From JAXMCI01 sp046349435 (GTDB lineage Bacteria > Pseudomonadota > Alphaproteobacteria > Dongiales > Dongiaceae): a DNA stretch of 64,000 nucleotides. Positions within the stretch are counted from its first letter, which is position 1. Each line of letters opens with the position of its first letter. Shown here in pieces: positions 55,967-64,000 of this stretch. The notes below the pieces were generated by a model. That model was not told where the DNA came from and ran no database searches. It saw only the letters and a list, made by a program, of their open reading frames with translations. Both the position numbers and the translations under genes were made by a program. The stretch lies in NCBI GenBank assembly GCA_046349435.1, contig JAXMCI010000005.1, positions 1 to 64,000 of the forward strand, read 5' to 3'.

Positions 55967-57231
55967 GCGCCGCGCTCCGCCCCGCGCTCCGGCCCGAGCG
56001 GCGCCTCGAGGTGCTGACCTTCACCACGCTGTTCCCGAGCGCCGCCGCGCCGCAGCACGGCGTGTTCGTCGAGAACCGGCTCCGGCACCTGGTGGCGAGC
56101 GGGGAGGTCGCGGCGGAGGTCGTCGCGCCGGTGCCGTGGTTCCCGTTCCGCGGCGGGCTGTTCGGCCGCTACGCGCGCCATGCCGGCACGCCGCGGCGCG
56201 AGCATCGCCACGGGCTGGCGATCGAGCATCCGCGCTATCCCGCGATCCCCCGGGTCGGCATGAGCGCGGCCCCGTTCCTGCTGGCCGCCGCCTGTGTCCC
56301 GCTGCTCCGCCGGCGGCTCGCCGCCGGCCGGCGCCCGGCCCTGATCGACGCGCACTACTTCTACCCGGACGGGGTCGCAGCGGTGCTGCTCGGCCGCCGC
56401 TTCGGCCTGCCGGTGGTGATCACCGCGCGCGGCAGCGACATCAACCAGATCGCCGACCATGCGCTGCCGCGCCGGCTGATCCGCCGGGCGGCGGCCCAGG
56501 CCGCCGGCCTGGTCACCGTCTGCCAAGCGCTGAAGCAGCGGCTGGTCGAGCTCGGGGTCGAGGCCGACCGCATCCGGGTGATGCGCAACGGCGTCGACCT
56601 TGCCCTGTTCCGTCCCGGCGACCGCGCCGCGCTGCGCGCCCGGCTCGGGCTCGCCGGCCCGACGCTGCTCTCGGTCGGCAGCCTGATCGAGCGCAAGCGC
56701 CATCACCTGACGATCGAGGCGCTCGGCCGGTTGCCCGGCGTCACTCTGCTGATCGCCGGGGAGGGGCCGCTGCGCCGGCCGCTGGAGGCGCAGGCGGCCG
56801 CGGCCGGCGTCGCCGGGCGGGTGCGCTTCCTTGGCCCCGTCGGCCACGAAGCGCTGCCGGCGCTCTACGGCGCCGCCGACCTGCTGGTGCTGGCCTCCAG
56901 CCGCGAGGGCTGGGCCAACGTGCTGCTCGAGGCGATGGCCTGCGGCACCCCGGTGGTGGCCTCGCCGGCCTGGGGCAATCCGGAGGTGGTGGCGGCGCCC
57001 GAGGCGGGCCGCATCGCGACGCCCTGCGATGCCGGCGGCCTGGCCGAGGCGATCGCCGGGCTGCTCGCTGCCCCGCCGCCCCGCGCCGCGACGCGGGCCT
57101 ATGCCGAGCGCTTCGGCTGGGAGGCCACGACGCAGGCGCAGCTCGAGCTGTTCCGCGCGGTGGCGGCCGCCCCGCCCGCCGGCGCGCCCCCGGGTCCGGC
57201 CGCCGCCATGCTCGGGAGCGCTGCAGGATGA
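55963..57231 (+). CDS. Family 4 glycosyltransferase (XrtA locus, first)
   Basis: 422 residues. GT-B fold: VLTFTTLFPSAAAPQHGVFVENR at the N-terminus (PxHGVFVxxR is typical), ARGSDINQIADH in the acceptor domain, VMRNGVDLALFRP hinge, then VGSLIERKRHHLTIEAL and SREGWANVLLEAMACGTPVVAS (E-x7-E). The ATGA overlap with prsT and with the next glycosyltransferase gene shows tight coupling. It is the PEP-CTERM-locus type of GT4 and builds the repeat unit on the cytosolic side. Confidence 0.9.
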   Translation: MSAALRPALRPERRLEVLTFTTLFPSAAAPQHGVFVENRLRHLVASGEVAAEVVAPVPWFPFRGGLFGRYARHAGTPRREHRHGLAIEHPRYPAIPRVGMSAAPFLLAAACVPLLRRRLAAGRRPALIDAHYFYPDGVAAVLLGRRFGLPVVITARGSDINQIADHALPRRLIRRAAAQAAGLVTVCQALKQRLVELGVEADRIRVMRNGVDLALFRPGDRAALRARLGLAGPTLLSVGSLIERKRHHLTIEALGRLPGVTLLIAGEGPLRRPLEAQAAAAGVAGRVRFLGPVGHEALPALYGAADLLVLASSREGWANVLLEAMACGTPVVASPAWGNPEVVAAPEAGRIATPCDAGGLAEAIAGLLAAPPPRAATRAYAERFGWEATTQAQLELFRAVAAAPPAGAPPGPAAAMLGSAAG

Positions 57232-58466
57232 GGATCCTCTATCACCACCGGACGCGCTCGGCCGACGGCCAGTCCGTCCACATGAGCGGGCTGATCGAGG
57301 CGCTGCGCGAGCTCGGCCACGAGGTCGAGCGGGTCGGGCCGGCCGCGGTCGAGGCGGCCGCGCTCGGATCGGAGGGCCGCGCCGTTGCCGCGCTGCGCCG
57401 CAACCTGCCGCGCTTCGCCTTCGAGCTGCTCGAGCTCGGCTACTCCCTGGTGGCCTTCCGGCGGCTGCAGCGGGCCTATCACGAGTTCCGGCCCGACATC
57501 CTCTACGAGCGCTACAACCTCTATTTGCTCGCCGGCCTCTGGCTGCGGCGCGCCCATCGCCTGCCGCTGCTGCTCGAGGTCAACGCGCCGCTGGTGCGCG
57601 AGCGCACCGAGCATGGCGGGCTGGCGCTGCGTCGGCTGGCCCGCTGGGCGGAGCGACGGGCCTGGCGCTCCGCCGACTTCGTCCTGCCGGTGACGCGGGT
57701 GCTGGCCGAGGAGCTGGTCGCCGCCGGCGTGCCGGAGAGCCGCGTCGTGGTGCTGCCCAACGGGGTGCCGCGCTCGATGGTGGCGACCGAGTTCGACGGC
57801 GGCACGGTGCGCCGGCGGCTCGGCCTGGAGGGCCAGGTGGTGCTGGGCTTCAGCGGCTTCGTGCGCGACTGGCACGGGCTCGACCTGGTGATCGACCTGC
57901 TCGCCGAGGGCGAGCTGCGGCGGCGCTGCCACCTCTTCGTGCTCGGCGACGGCCCGGCCCTGCCGGCGCTGCGCGAGCAGGCGCGCCGCCGTGGCATCGC
58001 CGGCCGCGTCACCTTCGCGGGCGTGGTCCCGCGCGAGCGCATCGCCATGCACATCGCCGCCTTCGACATCGCCCTGCAGCCCCGGGTCGTGCCCTACGCC
58101 TCGCCGCTCAAGCTGTTCGAGTACATGGCGCTCGGCCGGGCCATCCTGGCGCCGGCCTCGCCCAACATCCGGGAAGTGCTGAGCGACGGCGAGGACGCGC
58201 TGCTGTTCGACCCGCAGGCTCCCGGCGCGCTGCGCGCCGCCCTGCTGCGGCTGGTCGGCGATCCGCTGCTGCGTCGCCGGCTCGGCACCGCCGCCCGGCG
58301 CACGCTGCTCGAGCGCGACCTCACCTGGGACGGCAATGCCCGGCGCGTCCTCGGGCTGGCGCGATTCCTGACCGGCACCGAGCCCAGCCCCGGCGAGTCC
58401 GCCCGGCCGGCGGCCGGTGCGGAGCCGGCCGCCCGCCTCGGCGCGCGCGCCGGCGTGGCTTCGTAG
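57228..58466 (+). CDS. Family 4 glycosyltransferase (XrtA locus, second)
   Basis: 412 residues, starting MRILYHHRTRSADGQSVHM, a start typical of the exosortase-locus GT4 enzymes. DILYERYNLYLLAG and LLLEVNAPLVRERTEHG belong to the acceptor domain; donor domain has VLPNGVPRSM, FSGFVRDWHGLDLVID, and PYASPLKLFEYMALGRAILAP (the E...Y-M-A variant of E-x7-E). The last ~35 residues are Ala/Pro-rich. It overlaps the first GT by 4 nt and precedes the export lipoprotein gene by 16 nt. Confidence 0.9.
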   Translation: MRILYHHRTRSADGQSVHMSGLIEALRELGHEVERVGPAAVEAAALGSEGRAVAALRRNLPRFAFELLELGYSLVAFRRLQRAYHEFRPDILYERYNLYLLAGLWLRRAHRLPLLLEVNAPLVRERTEHGGLALRRLARWAERRAWRSADFVLPVTRVLAEELVAAGVPESRVVVLPNGVPRSMVATEFDGGTVRRRLGLEGQVVLGFSGFVRDWHGLDLVIDLLAEGELRRRCHLFVLGDGPALPALREQARRRGIAGRVTFAGVVPRERIAMHIAAFDIALQPRVVPYASPLKLFEYMALGRAILAPASPNIREVLSDGEDALLFDPQAPGALRAALLRLVGDPLLRRRLGTAARRTLLERDLTWDGNARRVLGLARFLTGTEPSPGESARPAAGAEPAARLGARAGVAS

Positions 58467-58482
58467 ACGAGGAGGAAGAAGG

Positions 58483-59124
58483 ATGTCCCGCACGATCGCC
58501 GACGCCGTCCGGCCGGCTCGCGCCGCAGGGCTGCTCGCCGCGGCATTGCTGCTGCTGGCCGCCTGCAGCAGCAATCCCCCGGCCGTCCCGCTGGCCGCTG
58601 CCGCCCCCGAAACCGTGGCGACCGAGTACCTGATCGGTCCCGGCGACATGCTCAGGGTCTTCGTCTGGCAGAACCCCGATCTGTCGGTCACCGTGCCGGT
58701 CCGCCCCGACGGCCGCATCTCGATCCCGCTGGTGCAGGACATGCCGGCCGCGCAGCGCACGGCGACCCAGCTCGCCGACGAGATCAAGACGCGACTGGAG
58801 ACCTATGTCCGGTCGCCGGTGGTGACGGTCATCGTCACCGACTTCGTCGGACCCTACTCGCAGCAGGTGCGGGTGGTGGGCGAGGCGGCGAAGCCGCAGG
58901 CGATTCCCTACCGGGCGAACATGTCGGTGCTCGACGTGATGATCGCGGTCGGCGGGCTGACCAAGTTCGCGGCCGGCGACCGCGCCGTCATCGACCGGCG
59001 GCTCGCCGGCCAGCAGGAGCAGGTTCCGGTGCGGCTCGATGCCCTGCTGCGCGACGGCGACCTGACGGCCAACGTGCCGATGCGGCCGGGCGACGTGCTG
59101 GTGATTCCGCAGAGCTGGTTCTGA
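58483..59124 (+). CDS. Wza-like polysaccharide export lipoprotein (XrtA type)
   Basis: 213 residues. Lipoprotein signal with lipobox LLAAC (Cys near residue 28). The Poly_export domain follows: YLIGPGDMLRVFVWQNPDLS, VPVRPDGRISIPLVQDM, then an SLBB-like domain with RVVGEAAKPQAIPYR and MRPGDVLVIPQSWF at the end. It is shorter than E. coli Wza, as in other exosortase-linked export proteins. It is expected to form the outer-membrane or periplasmic gate. GGAGG at 58471-58475 precedes the ATG by 7 nt. Confidence 0.93.
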   Translation: MSRTIADAVRPARAAGLLAAALLLLAACSSNPPAVPLAAAAPETVATEYLIGPGDMLRVFVWQNPDLSVTVPVRPDGRISIPLVQDMPAAQRTATQLADEIKTRLETYVRSPVVTVIVTDFVGPYSQQVRVVGEAAKPQAIPYRANMSVLDVMIAVGGLTKFAAGDRAVIDRRLAGQQEQVPVRLDALLRDGDLTANVPMRPGDVLVIPQSWF

Positions 59125-59211
59125 TCCGATCGGCCGAGTCGGCCGGCGGCTGGCGCCAGCGGGCGCGCAGCGGGTCGGCGCGAGGCCGGGCAAGCAACGG
59201 GAGCGGCGTCG

Positions 59212-60834
59212 ATGGGTGATCTCAAGCAGCAGGCTCTCTACTATGGCTGGGTGGTGTGGCGGCGGCGCTGGCTGGTGCTCGCCGTCGCCTGGCCGATCTG
59301 CGTCGCCGGCTGGATCGCCATCGGGCTGATGCCGAGCAAGTACGTGGCGTCGGCGCGCATCTACGTGGATACCGAGACCCTGCTGGCGCCGCTGCTCAAG
59401 GGGATCGCGGTCGACGTCGACATGAACCAGCAGATCGAGGTGATGCAGCGCACGCTGCTCAGCCGTCCCAACCTCGAGAAGGTGGTGCGGATGACCGACC
59501 TCGACCTCGCCGTGCACACGGCCGCCGACCGCGACCGGCTGCTGACCGCGCTCGCGGCGAGCACGGCGATCCGCGCCCAGGGCGTGCACAACCTGTTCAC
59601 CGTCGAGTACACCAATGCCGACCCGGTGCGGGCGCGCGCCGTCGTCCAGTCGCTGCTCACCATCTTCGTCGAGAGCAACCTCGGCAACAGCCGGCGCGAC
59701 ATGGAGCAGGCCCGCCGCTTCCTCGACGACCAGATCCGCAGCTACGAGGAGCAGCTGGCGCGGGCCGACCAGCGGCTGGCGGACTTCAAGCGGTCGCATT
59801 CGGAGCTCAACGAGGGCGCCGGGGTCGCGGTCCGGCTGGAGGCGGCGCGGCAGCGGCTGCTCCAGCTGCGCAGCGAGCTCGAGGACGCGGGAACGCGGCG
59901 CCTCGCGCTGCGCGCCGAGCTGGCGCGGGTGCCGGAATTCCTCGAGGTCGAGGGCGCGCCCCAGGTGGTGATCGACGGCACCCGGCGCGGGCCGACCGAC
60001 CTGGAGTCGCGTATCCTGCAGCTGCAGAAGACCCTGGACGACCTGCAGCTGCGCTACACCGACCAGCATCCCGACGTCATCGCCACCCGCCGCATGCTGG
60101 CCGCGCTCCTGGCCGAGGAGGCCAAGGCGGGGGCGCCCGGCGCGGCCGACGGCGACCGCCCCGGCTCCGGGCTGCGCGGCGGCATCAAGCAGAAGCTCGC
60201 CAACGGCGTGCATGAGCAGATCCAGCTCAAGCTGATCGAGATCGAGTCCGACATCCAGACGCTGCAGCGCCGCGTCGCCGAGCAGCAGGGCGCGGTCGAC
60301 CGGCTGGTGGCGCTGTCGGCGACCGCGCCGGAGGTCGAGGCCCAGCTCGCCAGCCTCAACCGCGACTACGCCGTGATCAAGCGCAGCTACGAGGAGATGC
60401 TGAGCCGCCGCGAGTCGGCGAAGCTGTCGCAGAACCTCGACTCGACCTCGGAGAAGGTCGAGTTCCGCATCGTCGACCCGCCGGAGATCCCGGCGCGGCC
60501 CAGCGGCCCGCCGCGCGCCATGCTGCTGACCGGGGTGCTGGTGGCGGCGATCGGCGCCGGCCTCGCCCTGGCGCTCCTGCTCGCCAAGCTCGACGAGTCC
60601 TTCGCGACGCTCCGCGCGCTGCGCGACGCGGTGGCGGTGCCGGTGCTGGGCAGCGTGTCCGCGGTGCTCTCGCCGGCGGAACGGCGGCGGGCGACGATCG
60701 CCACCGCCGGGTTCCTGGCCGGGCTGGGATGCCTGCTGCTGGCCTATGGCGCGGTGCTCGCCGCCTTCCTCCATGGCGGGCCCGTCCCGCACCTGCTCGA
60801 TGCGTTGATCGGCCCGGTCCGCAACCTGGTCTGA
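59212..60834 (+). CDS. Polysaccharide chain-length determinant/co-polymerase (Wzz-like, XrtA type)
   Basis: 540 residues. First membrane helix about residues 17-40 (WLVLAVAWPICVAGWIAIGLM), a large periplasmic coiled-coil domain (SARIYVDTETLLAPLLKGIA start; EQARRFLDDQIRSYEEQLARAD and later helices), then the conserved PPRAMLLTGVLVAAIGAGLALALLLA helix and a cytosolic stretch. A C-terminal hydrophobic segment (IATAGFLAGLGCLLLAYGAVLAAF) forms a third helix. There is no kinase domain; the kinase-like ATPase is encoded separately downstream, as in most exosortase loci. It controls polymer length. Confidence 0.93.
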   Translation: MGDLKQQALYYGWVVWRRRWLVLAVAWPICVAGWIAIGLMPSKYVASARIYVDTETLLAPLLKGIAVDVDMNQQIEVMQRTLLSRPNLEKVVRMTDLDLAVHTAADRDRLLTALAASTAIRAQGVHNLFTVEYTNADPVRARAVVQSLLTIFVESNLGNSRRDMEQARRFLDDQIRSYEEQLARADQRLADFKRSHSELNEGAGVAVRLEAARQRLLQLRSELEDAGTRRLALRAELARVPEFLEVEGAPQVVIDGTRRGPTDLESRILQLQKTLDDLQLRYTDQHPDVIATRRMLAALLAEEAKAGAPGAADGDRPGSGLRGGIKQKLANGVHEQIQLKLIEIESDIQTLQRRVAEQQGAVDRLVALSATAPEVEAQLASLNRDYAVIKRSYEEMLSRRESAKLSQNLDSTSEKVEFRIVDPPEIPARPSGPPRAMLLTGVLVAAIGAGLALALLLAKLDESFATLRALRDAVAVPVLGSVSAVLSPAERRRATIATAGFLAGLGCLLLAYGAVLAAFLHGGPVPHLLDALIGPVRNLV

Positions 60835-60883
60835 GAAGAATGTCCTTGGTCCCGGCACGCAGTTGGGGTTGTCTTTCATTGTC

Positions 60884-60920
60884 TCTCGTCGTTGCCGGGC
60901 TCGCGCCGGCGATCCAGGGC
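60884..60920. repeat. Candidate dispersed palindromic element (GLxPAI type)
   Basis: In the 174-bp gap before the tyrosine-kinase-like gene, GCCGG-GCTCGCG-CCGGC forms a hairpin. One frame of this piece reads VVAGLAPAIQG, the tell-tale translation of a dispersed element (VMAGLVPAIHG-like) that peppers many alphaproteobacterial genomes. Only one copy occurs in the window, so the assignment rests on resemblance. Confidence 0.5.
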
Positions 60921-61008
60921 CGCCGCACGCCGAAGGCCGGCACGACGGGAAGCAGAGCGGCTGCGATGCGACCGGATCGACGAGTCCCTGCCTAGGAGCG
61001 CCTCTGAC

Positions 61009-61989
61009 ATGACGATCGACCTGATCAAGCGGGCGGCGGAGCGGATGGCGCGGGAGCGCATGTCCGCCGCCTTCGAGCTGCCCGCCGAGCCGGTCGCGAC
61101 GCCGCGCGGCCCGGGCTCCGGCCCGGGCCTGGGCTTCGGGACCCGCTCCGGCGCCGGGCGGGAGGAGGAGGGCTGGTTCGGGCGCGAGCGCGTCGACTTC
61201 CCGGCGCCCGGCACCGGCCGTCCCGACGCCTTCGGCCGCGCCGTGCGCCGGATCGCGCTGGACCGGGCGCGGCTTTCCGCGGCGGGCATCCTGACGCCCG
61301 ATGCCGAGGCGACGCGGCTCGTCGAGGAGCTGCGCATCCTCAAGCGGCCGATCGTGCGCACTGCGATGACGGCGGGCGAGGAGCCGCTCAAGGCCGCCAA
61401 CCTCGTCATGGTGACCAGCGCCAAGCCGGGCGAGGGCAAGAGCTTCCTGGCCGCCAACCTGGCGATGAGCGTGGCGGCGGAGAAGAACCTGCGCGCCCTG
61501 CTGATCGACACCGACATCCAGCATCCCGATCTCTCCCGCCTGTTCGGGGCCGAGCGCGAGCCGGGGCTGATCGACTTCCTGGCCGATCCCGGGCTCGAGC
61601 TCGCCGACATCGTGCTGCAGACCGAGTTCGAGAACCTCGCGCTCATCCCGGCCGGCGCCGCGCGCGATCACGCACCCGAGCTGCTGGCCAGCCGCCGCAT
61701 GTCGGTGCTCGCCGAGACGCTGGCCGCCGATGCCCCGTGCATCACCATCTTCGACGCGGCGCCGCTGCTGACCTGCAGCGAGCCCGCGGTGCTGGCGTTC
61801 CACGTCGGCCAGGCCGTGCTGCTGGTCGAGGCGGAGCGGACCGGCCGCCGCGCGGTGGAGGAGGCGCTGACCCACCTGCGGCCCTGCCCGCATGTCGGGG
61901 TGGTGCTGAACAAGAGCCCGGCCTGGCCCGGCTCGGACCGCTTCGGGCTCTATGGCCGGGACGGCCAGCCCAAGGCGATGGGCGAATAG
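61009..61989 (+). CDS. BY-kinase-like ATPase of the XrtA locus (tyrosine autokinase family)
   Basis: 326 residues. About 120 residues of Gly/Arg-rich, probably disordered N-terminus lead to a conserved linker (ATRLVEELRILKRPIV). The P-loop ATPase core follows: Walker A SAKPGEGKSFLAANLA, Walker A' LLIDTDIQHPDLSRLFG and Walker B-like ITIFDAAPLL. This is the CpsD/XrtA-associated autokinase fold. The C-terminal end has only one Tyr (FGLYGRDGQ) in place of the usual tyrosine cluster. It should act with the chain-length determinant. A tyrosine-kinase activity is doubtful unless the single Tyr suffices. Confidence 0.9.
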   Translation: MTIDLIKRAAERMARERMSAAFELPAEPVATPRGPGSGPGLGFGTRSGAGREEEGWFGRERVDFPAPGTGRPDAFGRAVRRIALDRARLSAAGILTPDAEATRLVEELRILKRPIVRTAMTAGEEPLKAANLVMVTSAKPGEGKSFLAANLAMSVAAEKNLRALLIDTDIQHPDLSRLFGAEREPGLIDFLADPGLELADIVLQTEFENLALIPAGAARDHAPELLASRRMSVLAETLAADAPCITIFDAAPLLTCSEPAVLAFHVGQAVLLVEAERTGRRAVEEALTHLRPCPHVGVVLNKSPAWPGSDRFGLYGRDGQPKAMGE

Positions 61990-61990
61990 G

Positions 61991-63436
61991 ATGCGCGCCG
62001 TCGCCGCCCGCGTCGCCCTGATGGCCGCGGTCGTCCTGCCGGGCGCGCCGGCGCTCGCCGGCGAGTGGGTCATCTCGCCCAGCGTCGGGCTCTACGAGTC
62101 CTTCACCGACAATGCGCAGCTCGATCCGCCGGGCCAGGGGAACTGGGACTTCTTCACCAACCTGGTGCCGGCCGTCACGATCCACGGCGAAGGCGGCCGG
62201 ATGAGCCTCGATCTCGCCGCCTCGCTGAACGGCATCCTCTATGCGCGGGACGGCTCGCTCGACGACGTCAACCTGGACCTGTCCGAGGCGAGCCGCACCG
62301 AGCTGATCCCCGAGCTGCTGTTCCTCGACACCCGCGCCGTGGTCACCCAGCTCGCCACCGGCCCGGGCGACGCGGTCTCGGGCTCGCAGAACAGCAGCCA
62401 GCAGGGCAGCACCATCGCGACCCTGCTGATCAGCCCCTATCTGCGCAACCATTTCGGCGACTTCGCCGATTCGGAGTTGCGCTACACCTACGGCCAGGTG
62501 CTTTCGCCCTCGGGCGACGTCGGCAACGAGTTCAGCAACGATCTCTCCGCCGTGCTCAGCAGCGGCACGCGCTTCAGTCGCCTGCGCTGGACGCTGACGG
62601 GCAATGCCGACTTCACCATCCAGGGCGGCAGCAGCGGCGATGGCGGCGGCTCGGCCCGCGATACCTACCGGCTGCTCGCCAAGGCCGACGTCGAGTATGC
62701 GATCAGCCGGCAATGGGCACTGCTCGGCGGCCTCGGCTACGAGCGCATCCATGACGAGACCCTCGACGAGGAGCCGAACGGGATCATCGGCGACGCCGGG
62801 TTCCGCTGGCGCCCCGGCCCGCGCCTCACCCTGGTGCTGCTGTTCAATCATCGCTTCGACAGCAACTTCCCGTCGGGCGAGCTCAGCTACCAGATCGGCC
62901 CGTCGACGCTGCTCACCGCCAGCTACAGCGAGGGCATCGAGACCGGCCAGGGGCTGCTCACCGAGGATGTCGGGTTCCTCACCACCGACGAATCCGGCAA
63001 CTTCATCGATGCCCGCACCGCGCAGCTCTTCTCGCTCGAGACCGGCGGGCTCGGCATCGACAACTCGGCGTTCCGCCAGCGGCTCTTCACCGTCGACCTG
63101 ACCAGCACCATCGGGCGCAACGATCTCAGCGCCAACGCCTACTACGTGCGTCGCGAGGGCGGGCAGGAAGGCAACGAGACGGGCCTCGGCGGCAGCCTCG
63201 GCTGGCGGCGCGAGCTCAGCGAGCTCGATCGGATCGGCGCCACCGTCCGCTACGAGTACGTCTCGCACAACCAGACCGACAACCTCGTCAATCTCGGTCT
63301 GTCCTACAGCCATCGCCTCAGCGAGACCCTCGAGGCGGTGGTGCTCTACAGCTTCACCAACCAGTTCTCGACCAGCGAGGACGACCGCTTCCGCGAGAAC
63401 GTGGTCACCGTCGGCCTGGTCAAGACCTTCCAGTAG
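61991..63436 (+). CDS. Outer-membrane beta-barrel protein, PEP-CTERM-locus type (TIGR03016-like)
   Basis: 481 residues from ATG 61991, one base after the kinase-like gene's stop. A signal peptide (MRAVAARVALMAAVVLPGAPALA) precedes EWVISPSVGLYESFTDNAQL, the conserved start of this barrel family. The rest is alternating amphipathic strands with aromatic girdles (LRYTYGQVLSP, DTYRLLAKADVEYAI, RLTLVLLFNHRFDS), and it ends in a Phe-Gln (VKTFQ), near the usual C-terminal aromatic for Bam insertion. It is the likely outer-membrane exit or assembly factor for the exopolysaccharide. Confidence 0.9.
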   Translation: MRAVAARVALMAAVVLPGAPALAGEWVISPSVGLYESFTDNAQLDPPGQGNWDFFTNLVPAVTIHGEGGRMSLDLAASLNGILYARDGSLDDVNLDLSEASRTELIPELLFLDTRAVVTQLATGPGDAVSGSQNSSQQGSTIATLLISPYLRNHFGDFADSELRYTYGQVLSPSGDVGNEFSNDLSAVLSSGTRFSRLRWTLTGNADFTIQGGSSGDGGGSARDTYRLLAKADVEYAISRQWALLGGLGYERIHDETLDEEPNGIIGDAGFRWRPGPRLTLVLLFNHRFDSNFPSGELSYQIGPSTLLTASYSEGIETGQGLLTEDVGFLTTDESGNFIDARTAQLFSLETGGLGIDNSAFRQRLFTVDLTSTIGRNDLSANAYYVRREGGQEGNETGLGGSLGWRRELSELDRIGATVRYEYVSHNQTDNLVNLGLSYSHRLSETLEAVVLYSFTNQFSTSEDDRFRENVVTVGLVKTFQ

Positions 63437-63443
63437 AGCCGCC

Positions 63444-64000
63444 ATGTACAGCAAGTATTTCGGCTTCAAGGACCTGCCGTTCCAGCTCAGCCCGGATTCC
63501 CGCTTCTTCTACGGCAGCAGCGGGCACGAGAAGGCGCTCGCCTACCTGCGCTACGGGGTCGAGCAGGGTGAGGGCTTCATCGTCATCACCGGCGAGATCG
63601 GCGCCGGCAAGACGACGCTGGTGGAGCACCTGCTCTCGACCCTGGACAGCCGCCGCTTCGTGGCGGCGCGGGTGGTCACGACGCAGCTCAACGCCGACGA
63701 CATGCTGCGCTCGGTCGCCTCTGCCTTCGGCGTGACACAGGAGGGTCTCGACAAGGCCAGCCTGCTGCGGCGCCTCGAGGGCTTCCTGCGGCAGATCCAT
63801 CACCAGAACAAGCGATCGCTGCTGCTCATCGACGAGGCCCAGAACCTCGCCGTCGGGACACTCGAGGAGCTGCGGATGCTGTCCAACTTCAGCAACGGCC
63901 CTCGGCCGCTGCTGCAGAGCTTCCTGCTCGGCCAGCCCCAGTTCCGCGCCACCATCGCGCGTCCCGAGCTGGAGCAGCTGCGGCAGCGGGTGATCGCCTC
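63444..64000 (+). CDS. XrtA-associated AAA ATPase, GspA/ExeA-like (3' end outside window)
   Basis: 185 residues are visible and the frame runs off the end at 64000. MYSKYFGFKDLPFQLSPD is the diagnostic N-terminus, then Walker A ITGEIGAGKTTLVEHLLS, sensor region LLIDEAQNLAVGTLEELRML, and GQPQFRATI. These match the TIGR03015-type ATPases that close exosortase-linked loci; the protein normally has about 270-350 residues and often a C-terminal membrane helix. It starts 7 nt after the barrel gene. The next genes (deacetylase, FemAB-like, exosortase) would be expected beyond the window. Confidence 0.92.
   Translation, partial: MYSKYFGFKDLPFQLSPDSRFFYGSSGHEKALAYLRYGVEQGEGFIVITGEIGAGKTTLVEHLLSTLDSRRFVAARVVTTQLNADDMLRSVASAFGVTQEGLDKASLLRRLEGFLRQIHHQNKRSLLLIDEAQNLAVGTLEELRMLSNFSNGPRPLLQSFLLGQPQFRATIARPELEQLRQRVIA

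Noticed and set aside
58321..62073. A 1250-codon open frame on the minus strand across the export and chain-length genes
   Set aside because: It is antisense to four well-supported genes, its translation is dominated by Arg, Ala, Gly, His and Leu with no recognisable motif, and long empty antisense frames are expected at this GC content.

Overview
The window is very GC-rich, bacterial, and almost fully coding, with short intergenic gaps, many 4-8 nt gene overlaps and frequent GTG starts. Protein content fits an alphaproteobacterium of Rhodospirillales type: a class II DAHP synthase, a short GltX2-like synthetase, PotABCD-type transporters, dispersed palindromic repeats of the kind common in that class, and an exosortase (XrtA/PEP-CTERM) type exopolysaccharide locus. 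I cannot name a species. No rRNA, tRNA, CRISPR array, IS element or phage gene was seen.

Layout. (1) 1-1.5 kb: end of a hybrid histidine kinase, followed by a stand-alone receiver protein closely related to the kinase's own receiver. (2) 1.5-9.4 kb, minus strand: a housekeeping run aroG(class II) > nicotinate phosphoribosyltransferase > gltX > cysS > cimA > trmJ. gltX carries two single-base frameshifts about 30 nt apart. (3) 9.7-18.4 kb: an S8 peptidase without a signal peptide beside an AT-rich patch, glutathione reductase, a two-gene ABC exporter, a DUF4160-DUF2442 pair, gabD and a small exported protein.

(4) 18.4-37.5 kb: a catabolic island, the most interesting part. On the minus strand are a PotDABC-like importer and a tetR-FAD-oxidase pair. 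On the plus strand is a long operon: thiolase-fold protein without the nucleophilic Cys, DUF35 zinc-ribbon protein, SDR, double-hotdog MaoC, acyl-CoA ligase, amidohydrolase, a second PotABCD-like importer, a HadA/HadB-like MaoC pair, and an ArgE/DapE peptidase. Nearly identical 21-bp palindromic sites lie in the tetR/thiolase divergent gap and in the promoter of the minus-strand importer, so one TetR protein probably controls the whole island. The gene set suggests uptake of a nitrogenous organic compound, oxidative or hydrolytic removal of nitrogen, CoA activation and (retro-)aldol side-chain shortening. The substrate is unknown.

(5) 37.7-47.6 kb: glmS (amino-sugar supply), then surface-polysaccharide genes: a CelD/FemAB-like acyltransferase, two polysaccharide deacetylases, glycosyltransferases, a Wzx-like flippase and a YdcF protein. 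(6) 48.3-64 kb, plus strand: an XrtA/PEP-CTERM-type exopolysaccharide locus in canonical order: priming sugar transferase, PrsK kinase, PrsR regulator, PrsT TPR protein, two glycosyltransferases, Wza-like export lipoprotein, chain-length determinant, tyrosine-kinase-like ATPase, outer-membrane protein, and the start of the associated AAA ATPase, which runs off the end. It is preceded by an AT-rich region with two direct repeats exactly 50 bp apart. Exosortase itself is not in the window.
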